A DNA stretch of 8,558 nucleotides from Bifidobacteriaceae bacterium (GTDB lineage: Bacteria; Actinomycetota; Actinomycetes; Actinomycetales; WQXJ01). Location of the stretch: positions 1-8,558 of the forward strand of contig JAITKC010000110.1 in NCBI GenBank assembly GCA_031278665.1, in the 5' to 3' direction. Numbering within the stretch: position 1 is the first letter of the stretch; the number at the start of each line of letters is the position of its first letter. The notes under the pieces were generated by a model. That model did not search any database. It saw only the letters and a list, made by a program, of their open reading frames with translations, and was not told the origin of the DNA. The position numbers and the translations under genes were made by a program. Shown piece by piece: positions 1 through 8,558 of this stretch.

Positions 1-1
1 C

Positions 2-1914
<1,913 letters not shown>

Positions 1915-1925
<11 letters not shown>

Positions 1926-3378
1926 GGCTATGAATCCTAGTCGCCGCGTCCACCCCGGCCGCCGGCCGGCCGAAGCCGACCTCGAGGTCCGCCGGCGGCG
2001 GCCGCCAGACGTCGGCGTCGGCGTCGGTCTGCTCGCCCGACCGCAAGTCTTTGACCTGGTCGCCGCCGCCGTCGGCGGCGCCCGGGAACCAGACGAAGGG
2101 GATGCCGCGTTTGTCCGCGTACTTTAGCTGTTTGCCGAATTTGGCGGCCGCGGGCGCCACTTCCGCCGCGATGCCCCGGGCCCGCAGCCGGGCGGCGGCG
2201 TCGTCCGATGTCGCGCGGTCGGCCTCGTCCGCCACGGCCACCAGCACCGCCGCCGGCGTCAGCCGGCTGGGTTCTAGCAGCCCCAGCGCCAACACGCGGC
2301 TGACCAGCCGCGACACCCCGATCGACAGTCCCACGCCGGGGTAGGTTTGACCGCCGACGCTGGCCAGCGAGTCGTAGCGGCCACCCGAGCAGACCGAGCC
2401 GAGCGATTCCTGGCCGACCCAGACGGTCTCGTAGACCGAGCCGGTGTAATAGTCCAAACCGCGGGCGATCTTGAGATCGGCGACCACCGCGGCGGCCGCC
2501 CTGCGCCGGGCGGCCTCGAGCAGGCCGCCCAGTTCGGCCAGCCCCTGGTCCAATAGCGCCCGCCCGGCCGAAGCGTCCCGGGCGGCCGCGTCCGGGGCCG
2601 GTCCGGCGGCATCGGCGGCCGCCTGCGCCCCGACGGCGGCGGCCAGGCGGCGCACCGACGCCACCACGGCGGCCGGATCGGCACCGGAGATGGCCGCCAG
2701 GTCGAGCGCGGCCCGGACCTGGGCCGGGCTCAGGCCCTCGGCGGCGAGGCCTTCGGCCACCCCGGCCGGGCCGACTTTGTCGAGTTTGTCGATCCAACGC
2801 GACACGGCGCCGATCTGGTCCGGTTGTTCCAGCCCGATTAGGCGGTAGAAGCCCTCGGCCACTTTGCGGTTGTTGACCAGCACCCTAAAGTCGCCGACGC
2901 CTAGCTGGGCGAGCGCCTCGGCCATTATCAGCGGCAGTTCGACCTCGTAGTGGAAGGGCAGCTGGCCCAAGCCGATGACGTCCAAATCGGCCTGGACGAA
3001 CTCGCGGAAACGCCCCTCTTGCGGGCGTTCGCCGCGCCAGACCTTCTGGATTTGGTAGCGCTTGAAGGGGAAGTCGAGTTGGCCGGCGTTCTGAAGGACA
3101 TAGCGGGCCAGCGGCACGGTCAGGTCGAAGTGCAGTCCGAGCGTCTTGGCGTCCAAACCCGTCCGCTCGACCTCCTGGAGCCGGCGCAGAACGTAAACCT
3201 CCTTCGAGGTCTCACCTTTGCGCAACAAATCGGACAGCGGCTCGACGGCGCGGGTCTCGATCTCGACAAATCCGTGTAGCTCGAAAACGCGCGCCAACCG
3301 GCCGATCAGGTGGCGCTCGACGGCCCTGGCCGGCGGGAGCCATTCCGGGAACCCGGATAGCGGGCGGGGACGAGCCAT
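1915..3378 (-). CDS. hisS: Histidyl-tRNA synthetase (class II), bifidobacterial-type
   Basis: The 487-residue protein is HisRS, which charges tRNA-His in the cytoplasm. The catalytic core shows [14 protein letters not shown] (87-100), a motif 2 region [19 protein letters not shown] (106-124), the HisRS-specific RGLDYYTG signature (306-313), SGGRYD (331-336) and motif 3 [12 protein letters not shown] (347-358). The C-terminal anticodon-binding domain runs from about 375 to 455 ([28 protein letters not shown]). The N-terminus (SGFPEWLP) and motif 2 context closely resemble, from memory, the longer HisRS of Bifidobacterium and relatives, not the ~420-residue enzyme of mycobacteria and streptomycetes. 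An Ala-rich stretch at 245-275 sits in the insertion between motif 2 and the HisA signature. The start is ATG with AGAAAGG 7 nt upstream. hisS is first in the hisS-aspS operon, and its last codons overlap the aspS start. Its promoter must lie in the divergent region shared with the cyclophilin gene. Confidence 0.97.
1935..1938 (-). promoter_or_regulatory. Ribosome binding site of aspS, inside the hisS coding end
   Basis: On the minus strand AGGA stands 9 nt before the GTG start at 1925. It lies within the last codons of hisS, so ribosomes finishing hisS pass over it. It supports GTG as the aspS start; no ATG alternative in the same frame fits the family N-terminus. Confidence 0.6.
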
Positions 3379-3385
3379 CGCGTCG

Positions 3386-3392
3386 CCTTTCT
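3386..3392 (-). promoter_or_regulatory. Ribosome binding site of hisS
   Basis: AGAAAGG on the minus strand ends 7 nt before the ATG at 3378. This is a good Shine-Dalgarno match and supports the start that gives the family-typical [15 protein letters not shown]-terminus. Confidence 0.65.
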
Positions 3393-3411
3393 GTTGGATC
3401 GAATCCTGGGT

Positions 3412-3437
3412 TTATTCAGTTTTGACGGTTATTCGGT
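3412..3437. repeat. Imperfect 9-bp direct repeat near the hisS promoter region
   Basis: TTATTCAGT (3412-3420) and TTATTCGGT (3429-3437) match at 8 of 9 positions with a 17-bp start-to-start distance, in the A/T-richer part of the intergenic region upstream of hisS. They could be regulator half-sites or just promoter sequence; chance is also plausible for so short a match. Confidence 0.3.
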
Positions 3438-3488
3438 CTGGCGGTTGTCGGCTCTTGGCGCCGGTTGGCCTGGGTCCGCGCCCCGCCC

Positions 3489-3546
3489 GGTCGGCCAGGT
3501 CGGCCCGCGCGGTCGGCGCGGTCGGCGCGGCCGGCGCGGTCGGCGC
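3489..3546. repeat. 9-bp tandem repeat (GGTCGGCGC-like) in the divergent intergenic region
   Basis: Six copies of a 9-bp unit lie almost head to tail. Two are GGTCGGCCA/GGTCGGCCC (3489-3506). After a 4-bp GCGC interruption come four contiguous copies at 3511-3546, three exactly GGTCGGCGC and one GGCCGGCGC. The array is non-coding on present evidence, since it lies between two divergent starts. Such a repeat can vary in copy number by slippage and would change the spacing between the two promoter regions in multiples of 9 bp. Confidence 0.7.
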
Positions 3547-3575
3547 GACTACCAGGGTAATGGAGACAGTACCGA

Positions 3576-3581
3576 TAGACT
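3576..3581 (+). promoter_or_regulatory. Possible -10 element for the cyclophilin-DUF349 operon
   Basis: TAGACT matches the TANNNT pattern of actinobacterial housekeeping -10 boxes and lies 45 nt before the ATG at 3626, leaving room for a leader with the Shine-Dalgarno sequence. No recognisable -35 hexamer lies at the right distance, so this is only a candidate. Confidence 0.25.
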
Positions 3582-3611
3582 TTTCGGTCGCCGGTTGTTG
3601 TCAAGGTTGAG

Positions 3612-3617
3612 GGAGGG
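3612..3617 (+). promoter_or_regulatory. Ribosome binding site of the cyclophilin gene
   Basis: GGAGGG lies 8 nt before the ATG at 3626. A second ATG follows immediately at 3629; spacing favours the first but either could be used, changing the protein by one residue. Confidence 0.7.
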
Positions 3618-3625
3618 TCTCGGGC

Positions 3626-4432
3626 ATGATGGCCAAACGCAACTTGCAGCGCGAGCGCGAACGCCGCAAGGCTCTCGCCCGCCGCGAGCGCATGATCGCC
3701 AAGGCGCGTCGGCGGCGGCGCAATCAGATCATCGCCGGGGTGACGGTCGCGGCCGTGGCGGTGGGCGGGCTGGCCGCCGTTGTGATCACATCGGTCCTGT
3801 CCGGAACCGACGACGAGGTCTCGCCCTACGACTCGTCCACCGCCTTGGAGACGGCGCAGACTACGCCGGCCGAGACAACCGACGACCCGGCGACCCCCGG
3901 CTCCGGCCAGGCGACCTACACGGCCGCGCCTGATCCGGCCCTGGCCGAGGGCCGCGAGTGGAGCGGCGCGATGCAGACGTCGGTCGGGGAGATCGCCTTC
4001 ACCCTCGACGGCGCCCTGGCGCCGCAGGCCACCGCCAACTTCATTCAACTGGCGATTGACGGCTATTACGACGGCTCGTCCTGTCACCGGTTGACCACCG
4101 ATGGAATCTTCGTACTCCAGTGCGGTTCGCTGACCGGCGACGGCACCGACAATCCGGGCTACCAGTTCGGCCCGCTTGAGAATGTGCCGGAGGACGGCGT
4201 GTTCCCGCCCGGCACCATCGCCATGGCCCGGGCCAGCGCCGAGGACTCCCAGGGCGCGCAGTTTTTCATCGTCTACCAAGAAAGCTCGATACCAGGCGGA
4301 TACAGTGTATTTGGGCATGTCACGTCCGGACTCGAGGCCATCGAGGCGGTCGCCGCCGCCGGCACCGAGGACGGGGGAACGGACGGGCGTCCCGCCACTA
4401 CCGTGACGATCGATGGGATTGAACTACAGTGA
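3626..4432 (+). CDS. ppiB: Membrane-anchored cyclophilin-type peptidyl-prolyl cis-trans isomerase
   Basis: The 268-residue protein has three parts. A very basic N-terminus (residues 1-33, rich in Arg/Lys) precedes a single hydrophobic helix (about 35-58), giving a type II signal-anchor with the rest outside the membrane. A Thr/Pro/Ala/Glu-rich linker follows (60-108). The cyclophilin domain covers about 113-267. It retains the catalytic Arg (CHRL, R155), the Gln of the active site (VLQCG, Q165) and the QGAQFFI strand (209-215). The position of human CypA Trp121 appears to be Ser here, as expected for a cyclophilin with low cyclosporin affinity. Cys153 and Cys166 flank the active site and could pair outside the cell. 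The position near the RSH gene matches mycobacterial ppiB, so the symbol rests on synteny plus domain structure. It would assist folding of exported proteins. It is followed by the DUF349 gene with a 4-bp stop/start overlap. Confidence 0.92.
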   Translation: MMAKRNLQRERERRKALARRERMIAKARRRRRNQIIAGVTVAAVAVGGLAAVVITSVLSGTDDEVSPYDSSTALETAQTTPAETTDDPATPGSGQATYTAAPDPALAEGREWSGAMQTSVGEIAFTLDGALAPQATANFIQLAIDGYYDGSSCHRLTTDGIFVLQCGSLTGDGTDNPGYQFGPLENVPEDGVFPPGTIAMARASAEDSQGAQFFIVYQESSIPGGYSVFGHVTSGLEAIEAVAAAGTEDGGTDGRPATTVTIDGIELQ

Positions 4433-6162
4433 CCACCCCACCTGACGCCAGCGCCGCGCCGGTTCCCCCGGCCGACGATGCCGCCGCGCCGCTCCTAGAC
4501 ACCCCGCCCAGCCAATCCGCCGCCGAACCAGCCGCGCCGCTCCCCGAACCGGCGGCCGAGCCAACAGAGCCCGCCGAACCGGCCGAACCGGAAGCGGCCG
4601 ACGCGGCGCCGGCGCCCGAACCCCCGGTCGCACCGGCGCAACCGGCCACGCCTGCGCCGGAACAGCCGGCCGGGCCGGAAGCGGCCGACGCGGCCCCGGC
4701 GCCCGAACCGCCGCCGGCCGAACCCGGCGAACCGGCGGCGGCGTCATCGGACACCGGTCAGGACTCGGCGCCCGTGGCCGGACCGACGGCGCCCAAACCG
4801 GGACCGCGGCCCAGTCCGCCGCCGAAGCCGGGGCCGCCGGCTAGGCCGGGACCGCGTGCCGCCGCCCCGGCGCCCCGGCCGGCCGCCGCGCCGACCCACT
4901 CCGACGAGGACATCGTCGGCGCCTCGGCTTGGGGCCGGGTCGATCCGGACGGCACGGTGTTCGTGACCGAGGGCAAGTCCGAACGAGCGGTCGGGCAATT
5001 CCCGGGCGTTGGCGCGGCCGAGGCGCTGGCCCTCTACGCCAGACGCTTCCTAGATCTCGAGGCCCAGGTCAAACTCTTCGAGGCGCGGGTCGAGCAGTTG
5101 TCCAAGCGCGACATCGACCAGACTCTGTCAAACCTCAAACAGGCCCTCGCCGAACCGGCCGCCGTCGGCGACTTAGACGGGCTGCGGGCGCGCTACCGGG
5201 CCGTCAAAGCCCACGCCGCCGCCGTGCGCCAGCGCATCGAGGCCGAACGGGCGGCCGCCAAATCCCAAGCCCTGGCCGAGCGCACGGCCCTAGTCGAACG
5301 CGCCGAGGCGATCGCCGAACAGCATTCCGACCAGGTCAATTGGAAACTGGCGTCGACTGAGTTGCGCGAGATCCTCGACGTTTGGCGCGAGGCCCAGCGT
5401 TCCGGACCGAAAATCGACCGGCCGACCGAAGACGAGCTGTGGCGGCGCTTCTCACACGCCCGGACCTCGTTCGACCGCAAACGGCGAGCCTTTTTCGCCG
5501 AACTGGACAAGCGCCAGGGCACCACCAAACTGGTCAAAGAGCAGATTGTCGCCGAGGCCGAAAAACTCGCCGGCTCGCAGGACTGGGCCGCCACCGGGCG
5601 CGAGTTCCGCGACCTGATGGAGCGTTGGCGGGCCGCCGGCCGGCTGTCGCGACGCGAAGACGACGCCCTGTGGGAGCGTTTCAGAGGCGCGCAAGATCAG
5701 TTCTTCCGCGCCCGCGACGCCCAGCACGCCGCCAACGACGCCGAACGCGAGGCCAATCTGACGGCCAAACTGGCGATTGTCGAGGAAGCCGAAAAACTGG
5801 TTCCGGTCCGCGACCTGCGCGCCGCCAAAGCCAAACTGCGCGAATTCGAGGACCAGTGGGACAAGATCGGCCATGTGCCGCGCCGCGACCAGGACCGGGT
5901 CGAGGCCCGCATGAAGGCGGTCGAGGATGCCATCAGAGTCGAGGAGGAACGCGCCTGGCGCAAGACCAACCCCGAGACGGTCGCCCGCATGGAGTCGATG
6001 ACCAGTCAGCTTGAGGCGGTGATCGCCGGCCTGGAGCGCAAACTGGTCAAAGTCGAGGCGTCCGGCGACGCCACCGCCATCGCGGCCCTCAAAGAGGACC
6101 TCCGGGCCCGCCAGCAGATGCTCGACAACCTCCGGCGGTCGGCCGAACGCAGCTGGGAGTAA
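4429..6162 (+). CDS. DUF349 repeat protein with Pro/Ala/Glu-rich N-terminal region
   Basis: The 577-residue protein starts at a GTG whose last two bases and the next A form the TGA of the cyclophilin gene (GTGA), so translation is probably coupled; only a weak GGGA lies upstream. Residues 1-158 are low-complexity Pro/Ala/Glu, probably disordered, and contain an internal duplication. Residues 165-225 hold a conserved actinobacterial module (AWGRVDPDGTVFVTEGKSER, then EALALYARRF). From about 285 to the end it is helical and highly charged, with three DUF349 repeats at roughly 286-356, 370-430 and 445-510. The middle one is clearest (DLMERWRAAGRLSRREDDAL then W415ERF), with the spaced Trp residues typical of the family. 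A final coiled-coil-like stretch covers about 515-577. There is no signal peptide or membrane segment, so it should be cytoplasmic. The biochemical role of DUF349 is not established to my knowledge. Its place between the cyclophilin and RSH genes is common in Actinobacteria. Confidence 0.9.
   Translation: MTTPPDASAAPVPPADDAAAPLLDTPPSQSAAEPAAPLPEPAAEPTEPAEPAEPEAADAAPAPEPPVAPAQPATPAPEQPAGPEAADAAPAPEPPPAEPGEPAAASSDTGQDSAPVAGPTAPKPGPRPSPPPKPGPPARPGPRAAAPAPRPAAAPTHSDEDIVGASAWGRVDPDGTVFVTEGKSERAVGQFPGVGAAEALALYARRFLDLEAQVKLFEARVEQLSKRDIDQTLSNLKQALAEPAAVGDLDGLRARYRAVKAHAAAVRQRIEAERAAAKSQALAERTALVERAEAIAEQHSDQVNWKLASTELREILDVWREAQRSGPKIDRPTEDELWRRFSHARTSFDRKRRAFFAELDKRQGTTKLVKEQIVAEAEKLAGSQDWAATGREFRDLMERWRAAGRLSRREDDALWERFRGAQDQFFRARDAQHAANDAEREANLTAKLAIVEEAEKLVPVRDLRAAKAKLREFEDQWDKIGHVPRRDQDRVEARMKAVEDAIRVEEERAWRKTNPETVARMESMTSQLEAVIAGLERKLVKVEASGDATAIAALKEDLRARQQMLDNLRRSAERSWE
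4588..4709 (+). repeat. Internal in-frame duplication in the Pro/Ala/Glu-rich region of the DUF349 gene
   Basis: A 35-bp segment at 4588-4622 recurs at 4675-4709 with one mismatch, an offset of 87 bp (29 codons). It encodes PEAADAAPAPEP twice, at residues 54-65 and 83-94. The near identity at DNA level, not only at protein level, suggests a recent duplication or slippage within a low-complexity region. Confidence 0.75.
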
Positions 6163-6166
6163 GCCC

Positions 6167-6183
6167 GCGCGGACTGACCGCGC
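6167..6183. terminator. Candidate bidirectional terminator hairpin between the DUF349 and RSH genes
   Basis: GCGCGG-ACTGA-CCGCGC is a perfect 6-bp, all-G/C inverted repeat with a 5-nt loop. It occupies most of the 21-bp gap between the TAA of the DUF349 gene and the TGA of the converging RSH gene, ending exactly at the RSH stop codon. It reads as a hairpin from both strands and could end both transcripts. There is no U-tract on either side, so it is not a classical intrinsic terminator; hairpins without U-tails have been proposed as terminators in Actinobacteria. Confidence 0.45.
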
Positions 6184-8475
6184 TCACAGGTGGTGGCGGC
6201 CCGAACCGGTGATCCGGTAGGCGTCGAACACGCCGTCGACCCGGCGAATGGCGCTGAGCACGGCGTCGAGGTGGGAAGTGTCGGCCAACTCGAAGACGAA
6301 CCGGTTGATCGCCACCCGGTCTTTGGTGGTCGAGACCTCCGCCGAAAGAATGTTGACATGGGCCTCGGACAGGGCCTTGGTCACATCCGACAACAGGTGG
6401 TGGCGGTCCAACGCCTCGACCTGAATCTGCACCAGATAGGAGCCTTGGGCGTGGTCGCGCCAAGCCACCTCGACCATTCGCTCGGGCGAGTTCTTCTTGG
6501 CCGCCTCGATGTTGTTGCACTCCACCCAGTGGACCGAGACCCCGGAGCCGCGGGTGATGAAGCCGACTATCTCATCGCCCGGCACCGGGGTGCAGCAGCG
6601 GGCCAGTTTGACCCAGACGTCGTCGACCCCGTCCACCACGACGCCCGGATCGCCGCTGGCCCCGGCTGGGCCGAAACGGTGCGACAAGCCCGGACGGGTG
6701 ACCTCGACCATGTCCTCTTCGTTGCCGGCCTCGCCGCCAAGCGAGGCGACCAGCTTTTCGACCATCGAATGGGCCGAATAGCGGCCTTCGCCGACGGCGG
6801 CGTAAAGCGCCGAAACGTCCGCCAACCGCAACTCGTTGGCCAAAGCCAACAAGGTCTCATGCGACATCAGGCGCTGAATCGGCAGGTTCTGCTTGCGCAT
6901 CTCCTTGGCGATCTGCTCCTTGCCCCGCTCGACCGACTCCTCGCGCCGCTCTTTGGTGAACCACTGGCGGATTTTGTTGCGCGCCCGGGGAGACTTGACG
7001 AACACCAGCCAGTCCCGCGACGGACCCCTGTCCTCGGCTTTCGAGGTGAAGATTTCAACCACGTCGCCGGTCTGGAGTTCGGCGTCGAGGGCCACCAGGC
7101 GCGAGTTGACGCGGGCGCCAACAGTCCTATGGCCGACCTCGGTGTGGACGCAGTAGGCGAAGTCGACTGGCGTCGATCCGGCCGGCAGCGCCAACACGTC
7201 GCCTTTGGGCGTGAAAACGTAGACTTCCGCCTGCCCGATCTCATAGCGCAGCGAGTCGAGGAACTCGCCCGGGTCTTGGGTTTCGCGCTGCCAGTCGACC
7301 AGTTGGCGCAGCCAGTCCATTTCGGTGGGGCCGTTGGCGGTGGCGTGCGCGCCCTCTTTGTACTTCCAGTGCGCGGCCACGCCGTATTCGCTGCGCCGGT
7401 GCATTTCATGGGTTCGGATCTGGATTTCGACCGGTTTGCCGGCCGGTCCGATCACAGTCGTGTGAAGCGACTGGTACATGTTGAACTTGGGGCGGGCGAT
7501 GTAGTCCTTGAACCGGCCCGGCACCGGGTTCCAGCGCGCGTGCATGGCGCCTAGCGCGGCGTAGCAGTCGCGCACCGAGTCGACCAGGATCCGGACCCCG
7601 ACCAGATCGTAGATGTCGGCCAGATCGCGGCCCCGGACGATCATCTTCTGGTAGATCGAGTAATAGTGTTTCGGCCGCCCGGTCACCACGCCCTTGATCT
7701 TGTTGGCCCGCAAATCGGCTTTGACCTGCTCAGCCACCACTCGCAAGTATTCGTCCCGGGCGGGCGCGCGATCCGCCACGACCCGGACCACCTCTTCGTA
7801 GACACGCGGGTGGAGAGTCGCGAAAGACAGATCCTCCAACTCCCATTTGATGGTGTTCATGCCCAGGCGGTGGGCCAGCGGTGCGTAGATCTCCAGAGTC
7901 TCGCGGGCCTTTCGCTCGGCCGAGTCGGCCGAGACGTATTTCCAGGTTCTGGCGTTGTGCAGACGGTCGGCCAGTTTGATCAACAGCACCCGAATGTCCT
8001 TGGCGGTGGCGATGACCATTTTGCGGACCGTCTCCGACTGCGCCGCCTCGCCGTAGTCGACCCGATCAAGTTTGGTGACGCCGTCGACCAGCCGGGCGAT
8101 CTCGTCGCCAAACTCGCGCCGCAACTCGGTCAACGAGTAATCGGTGTCCTCGACCGTGTCGTGTAACAAGGCGGCCGCCAAAGTCGAAGGGGTCAAGCCG
8201 AGTTCGGCCAGGATAGTGGCCACCGCCACCGGGTGGGTGATGTAGGGCTCGCCGTTCTTGCGGGTTTGGCCGCTGTGGACCCGTTCGGCGACCGCGTAGG
8301 CGCGCTCGACCAATTCGGCCGAGGCCTTGGGGTGGGAGGATCGCAGGGCGGCCAACACCGGCTCGAGGGCGGCCGGAGCGGCCGGATGGACGCGGAATCC
8401 AGGTAACCAGGACAGCGGGCCGGTGTGGACGCCAGACTCCACTTGCGTCTTGGGGCTGGCGCCGACATCGGTCAT
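6184..8475 (-). CDS. relA: Bifunctional (p)ppGpp synthetase/hydrolase of the RelA/SpoT (RSH) family
   Basis: The 763-residue protein has every domain of a long RSH, the ribosome-associated enzyme that makes (p)ppGpp from GTP/GDP and ATP when uncharged tRNA accumulates, and breaks it down otherwise. The HD hydrolase domain keeps its metal/catalytic set: H81 (THPVAV), H105-D106 and E109-D110 (LLHDTVEDT), and D170 (KLADRLHN). The synthetase domain (about 255-375) has D290 (YDLVGVRI), [18 protein letters not shown], and E350 (VEIQIRT). RFKD at 321-324 is the RxKD motif of bifunctional enzymes, not the ExDD motif of synthetase-only RelA. The TGS domain is at about 417-478, the zinc-finger/RIS region contains [15 protein letters not shown] (625-639), and the ACT domain covers about 682-760. 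Both activities are therefore expected. The ATG is the only start in frame up to the window edge and lies next to a -10 box. The gene converges on the DUF349 gene. Confidence 0.97.
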   Translation of the reverse strand: MTDVGASPKTQVESGVHTGPLSWLPGFRVHPAAPAALEPVLAALRSSHPKASAELVERAYAVAERVHSGQTRKNGEPYITHPVAVATILAELGLTPSTLAAALLHDTVEDTDYSLTELRREFGDEIARLVDGVTKLDRVDYGEAAQSETVRKMVIATAKDIRVLLIKLADRLHNARTWKYVSADSAERKARETLEIYAPLAHRLGMNTIKWELEDLSFATLHPRVYEEVVRVVADRAPARDEYLRVVAEQVKADLRANKIKGVVTGRPKHYYSIYQKMIVRGRDLADIYDLVGVRILVDSVRDCYAALGAMHARWNPVPGRFKDYIARPKFNMYQSLHTTVIGPAGKPVEIQIRTHEMHRRSEYGVAAHWKYKEGAHATANGPTEMDWLRQLVDWQRETQDPGEFLDSLRYEIGQAEVYVFTPKGDVLALPAGSTPVDFAYCVHTEVGHRTVGARVNSRLVALDAELQTGDVVEIFTSKAEDRGPSRDWLVFVKSPRARNKIRQWFTKERREESVERGKEQIAKEMRKQNLPIQRLMSHETLLALANELRLADVSALYAAVGEGRYSAHSMVEKLVASLGGEAGNEEDMVEVTRPGLSHRFGPAGASGDPGVVVDGVDDVWVKLARCCTPVPGDEIVGFITRGSGVSVHWVECNNIEAAKKNSPERMVEVAWRDHAQGSYLVQIQVEALDRHHLLSDVTKALSEAHVNILSAEVSTTKDRVAINRFVFELADTSHLDAVLSAIRRVDGVFDAYRITGSGRHHL

Positions 8476-8558
8476 TGGCCAATTGTAGAGCCGTCGGCCG
8501 CCCGCCTCCCGGCTTTCCGCTGTTGGCGTAGACCGGGCCGGGCCGTCGAACCCCGGGG
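8476..8558 (-). other. Upstream region of the RSH gene up to the window edge
   Basis: These 83 bp contain no Shine-Dalgarno sequence at a usable distance from the RSH ATG; the G-rich GGGAGG is about 30 nt away. All three minus-strand frames are free of stop codons here, which at this GC content says little, so I cannot tell whether the end of an upstream gene is included. In many Actinobacteria apt and secF precede this gene. Confidence 0.4.
8482..8487 (-). promoter_or_regulatory. -10 promoter element of the RSH gene, placed for a leaderless mRNA
   Basis: TACAAT on the minus strand differs from the TATAAT consensus at one position and fits the actinobacterial TANNNT pattern. Exactly 6 nt separate it from the ATG at 8475, which puts the expected transcription start at or within a base or so of the A of the start codon. 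No -35 hexamer is visible 16-18 bp further upstream. With no Shine-Dalgarno sequence present, a leaderless transcript is the simplest reading. Confidence 0.5.

Larger units (their letters stand above)
3379..3625. other. Divergent intergenic region between hisS and the cyclophilin gene
   Basis: This 247-bp region separates two outward-facing transcription units, so it must hold both promoters. The part next to hisS (about 3390-3440) is clearly more A/T-rich than its surroundings, fitting a promoter, but I see no good paired -35/-10. On the plus strand TAGACT (3576-3581) matches the actinobacterial TANNNT -10 pattern, without a convincing -35 partner 16-18 bp upstream. The centre (about 3470-3550) is very GC-rich with short tandem repeats. 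No T-box-like or other riboswitch structure was recognised, and open frames across it are extensions or shadows of neighbouring frames. In M. tuberculosis, as I recall it, a glyoxalase-like hydrolase gene lies between the hisS and ppiB orthologues; none is present here. Confidence 0.6.

Noticed and set aside
1937..2797. Arg/Gly-rich minus-strand frame of 286 codons inside hisS
   Set aside because: It is out of frame with a complete HisRS that carries all class II motifs; the Arg/Gly bias is typical of a shifted frame in GC-rich DNA.
3379..3625. T-box or other aminoacyl-tRNA-responsive leader upstream of hisS
   Set aside because: The region next to the hisS start is short and lacks a recognisable T-box sequence or terminator/antiterminator pair; a strong SD sits directly before the ATG.
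3394..3933. Gly-Arg-rich, collagen-like or nucleoid-protein-like peptide encoded by the tandem repeat region
   Set aside because: The repetitive peptide is a direct result of the 9-bp unit read in frame, and the frame then runs into the cyclophilin gene in the wrong phase. There is no conserved domain.
3416..4318. Minus-strand open frame of 300 codons across the cyclophilin gene and the divergent intergenic region
   Set aside because: It is antisense to a clear cyclophilin. Its last ~40 codons are the 9-bp repeat translated as Ala-Asp-Arg/Gly-Arg repeats and the rest is low in recognisable protein features, so it is a shadow frame.
6190..7554. Long plus-strand open frame of 454 codons opposite the RSH gene
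   Set aside because: It lies wholly antisense to a fully conserved RSH protein. Its composition is what a high-GC gene gives on the opposite strand, and I recognise no motif or start signal in it.
8429..8441. Short sequence ACGCCAGACTCCA near the RSH start that also occurs at 159-171
   Set aside because: A 13-bp match between two coding regions 8 kb apart, with no flanking similarity, inverted ends or target-site duplication; chance is the simplest explanation.

Overview
The window is a GC-rich stretch of an actinobacterial chromosome. Evidence for this is the strong G/C bias at third codon positions, GTG starts, and a housekeeping gene neighbourhood typical of the phylum: a Rel/SpoT homologue (RSH) beside a membrane-anchored cyclophilin, a DUF349 protein, hisS and aspS. 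The HisRS belongs to the longer type that I know from Bifidobacterium and Actinomyces-like genera, not the ~420-residue mycobacterial/streptomycete type. This points to a bifidobacterial/actinomycete-side lineage, but I cannot assign a genus from sequence alone.

Layout from left to right: the last 63 codons of an MMPL-family membrane transporter (+, entering from outside the window) run tail-to-tail into aspS (-) with a 20-bp overlap. hisS and aspS form a tight minus-strand operon (hisS first, 11-bp overlap). A 247-bp divergent intergenic region (3379-3625) separates hisS from a plus-strand pair. It holds the start signals for both directions and a short 9-bp tandem repeat. The plus-strand pair is a membrane-anchored peptidyl-prolyl isomerase followed by a Pro/Ala/Glu-rich DUF349 protein whose GTG start overlaps the upstream stop by 4 bp. 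The DUF349 gene runs tail-to-tail into the RSH gene (-), with only 21 bp between the two stop codons, mostly filled by a perfect GC hairpin. The RSH start codon lies 6 nt from a good -10 hexamer, with no Shine-Dalgarno sequence, suggesting a leaderless transcript.

Functionally, the window combines translation (charging of tRNA-His and tRNA-Asp), sensing of failed aminoacylation and starvation (RSH, (p)ppGpp synthesis and hydrolysis), extracytoplasmic protein folding (cyclophilin) and a DUF349 protein of unknown mechanism. The known physiological link is that uncharged tRNA from failing synthetases activates RSH on the ribosome. All six genes are recognisable, intact (apart from the edge-truncated transporter) and belong to known families. 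I found no mobile element, CRISPR array, tRNA or rRNA gene, and no convincing novel system. The observations worth following up concern gene expression architecture (leaderless RSH start, compact convergent junctions, translational coupling), a possible non-discriminating AspRS, and two low-complexity repeat regions.
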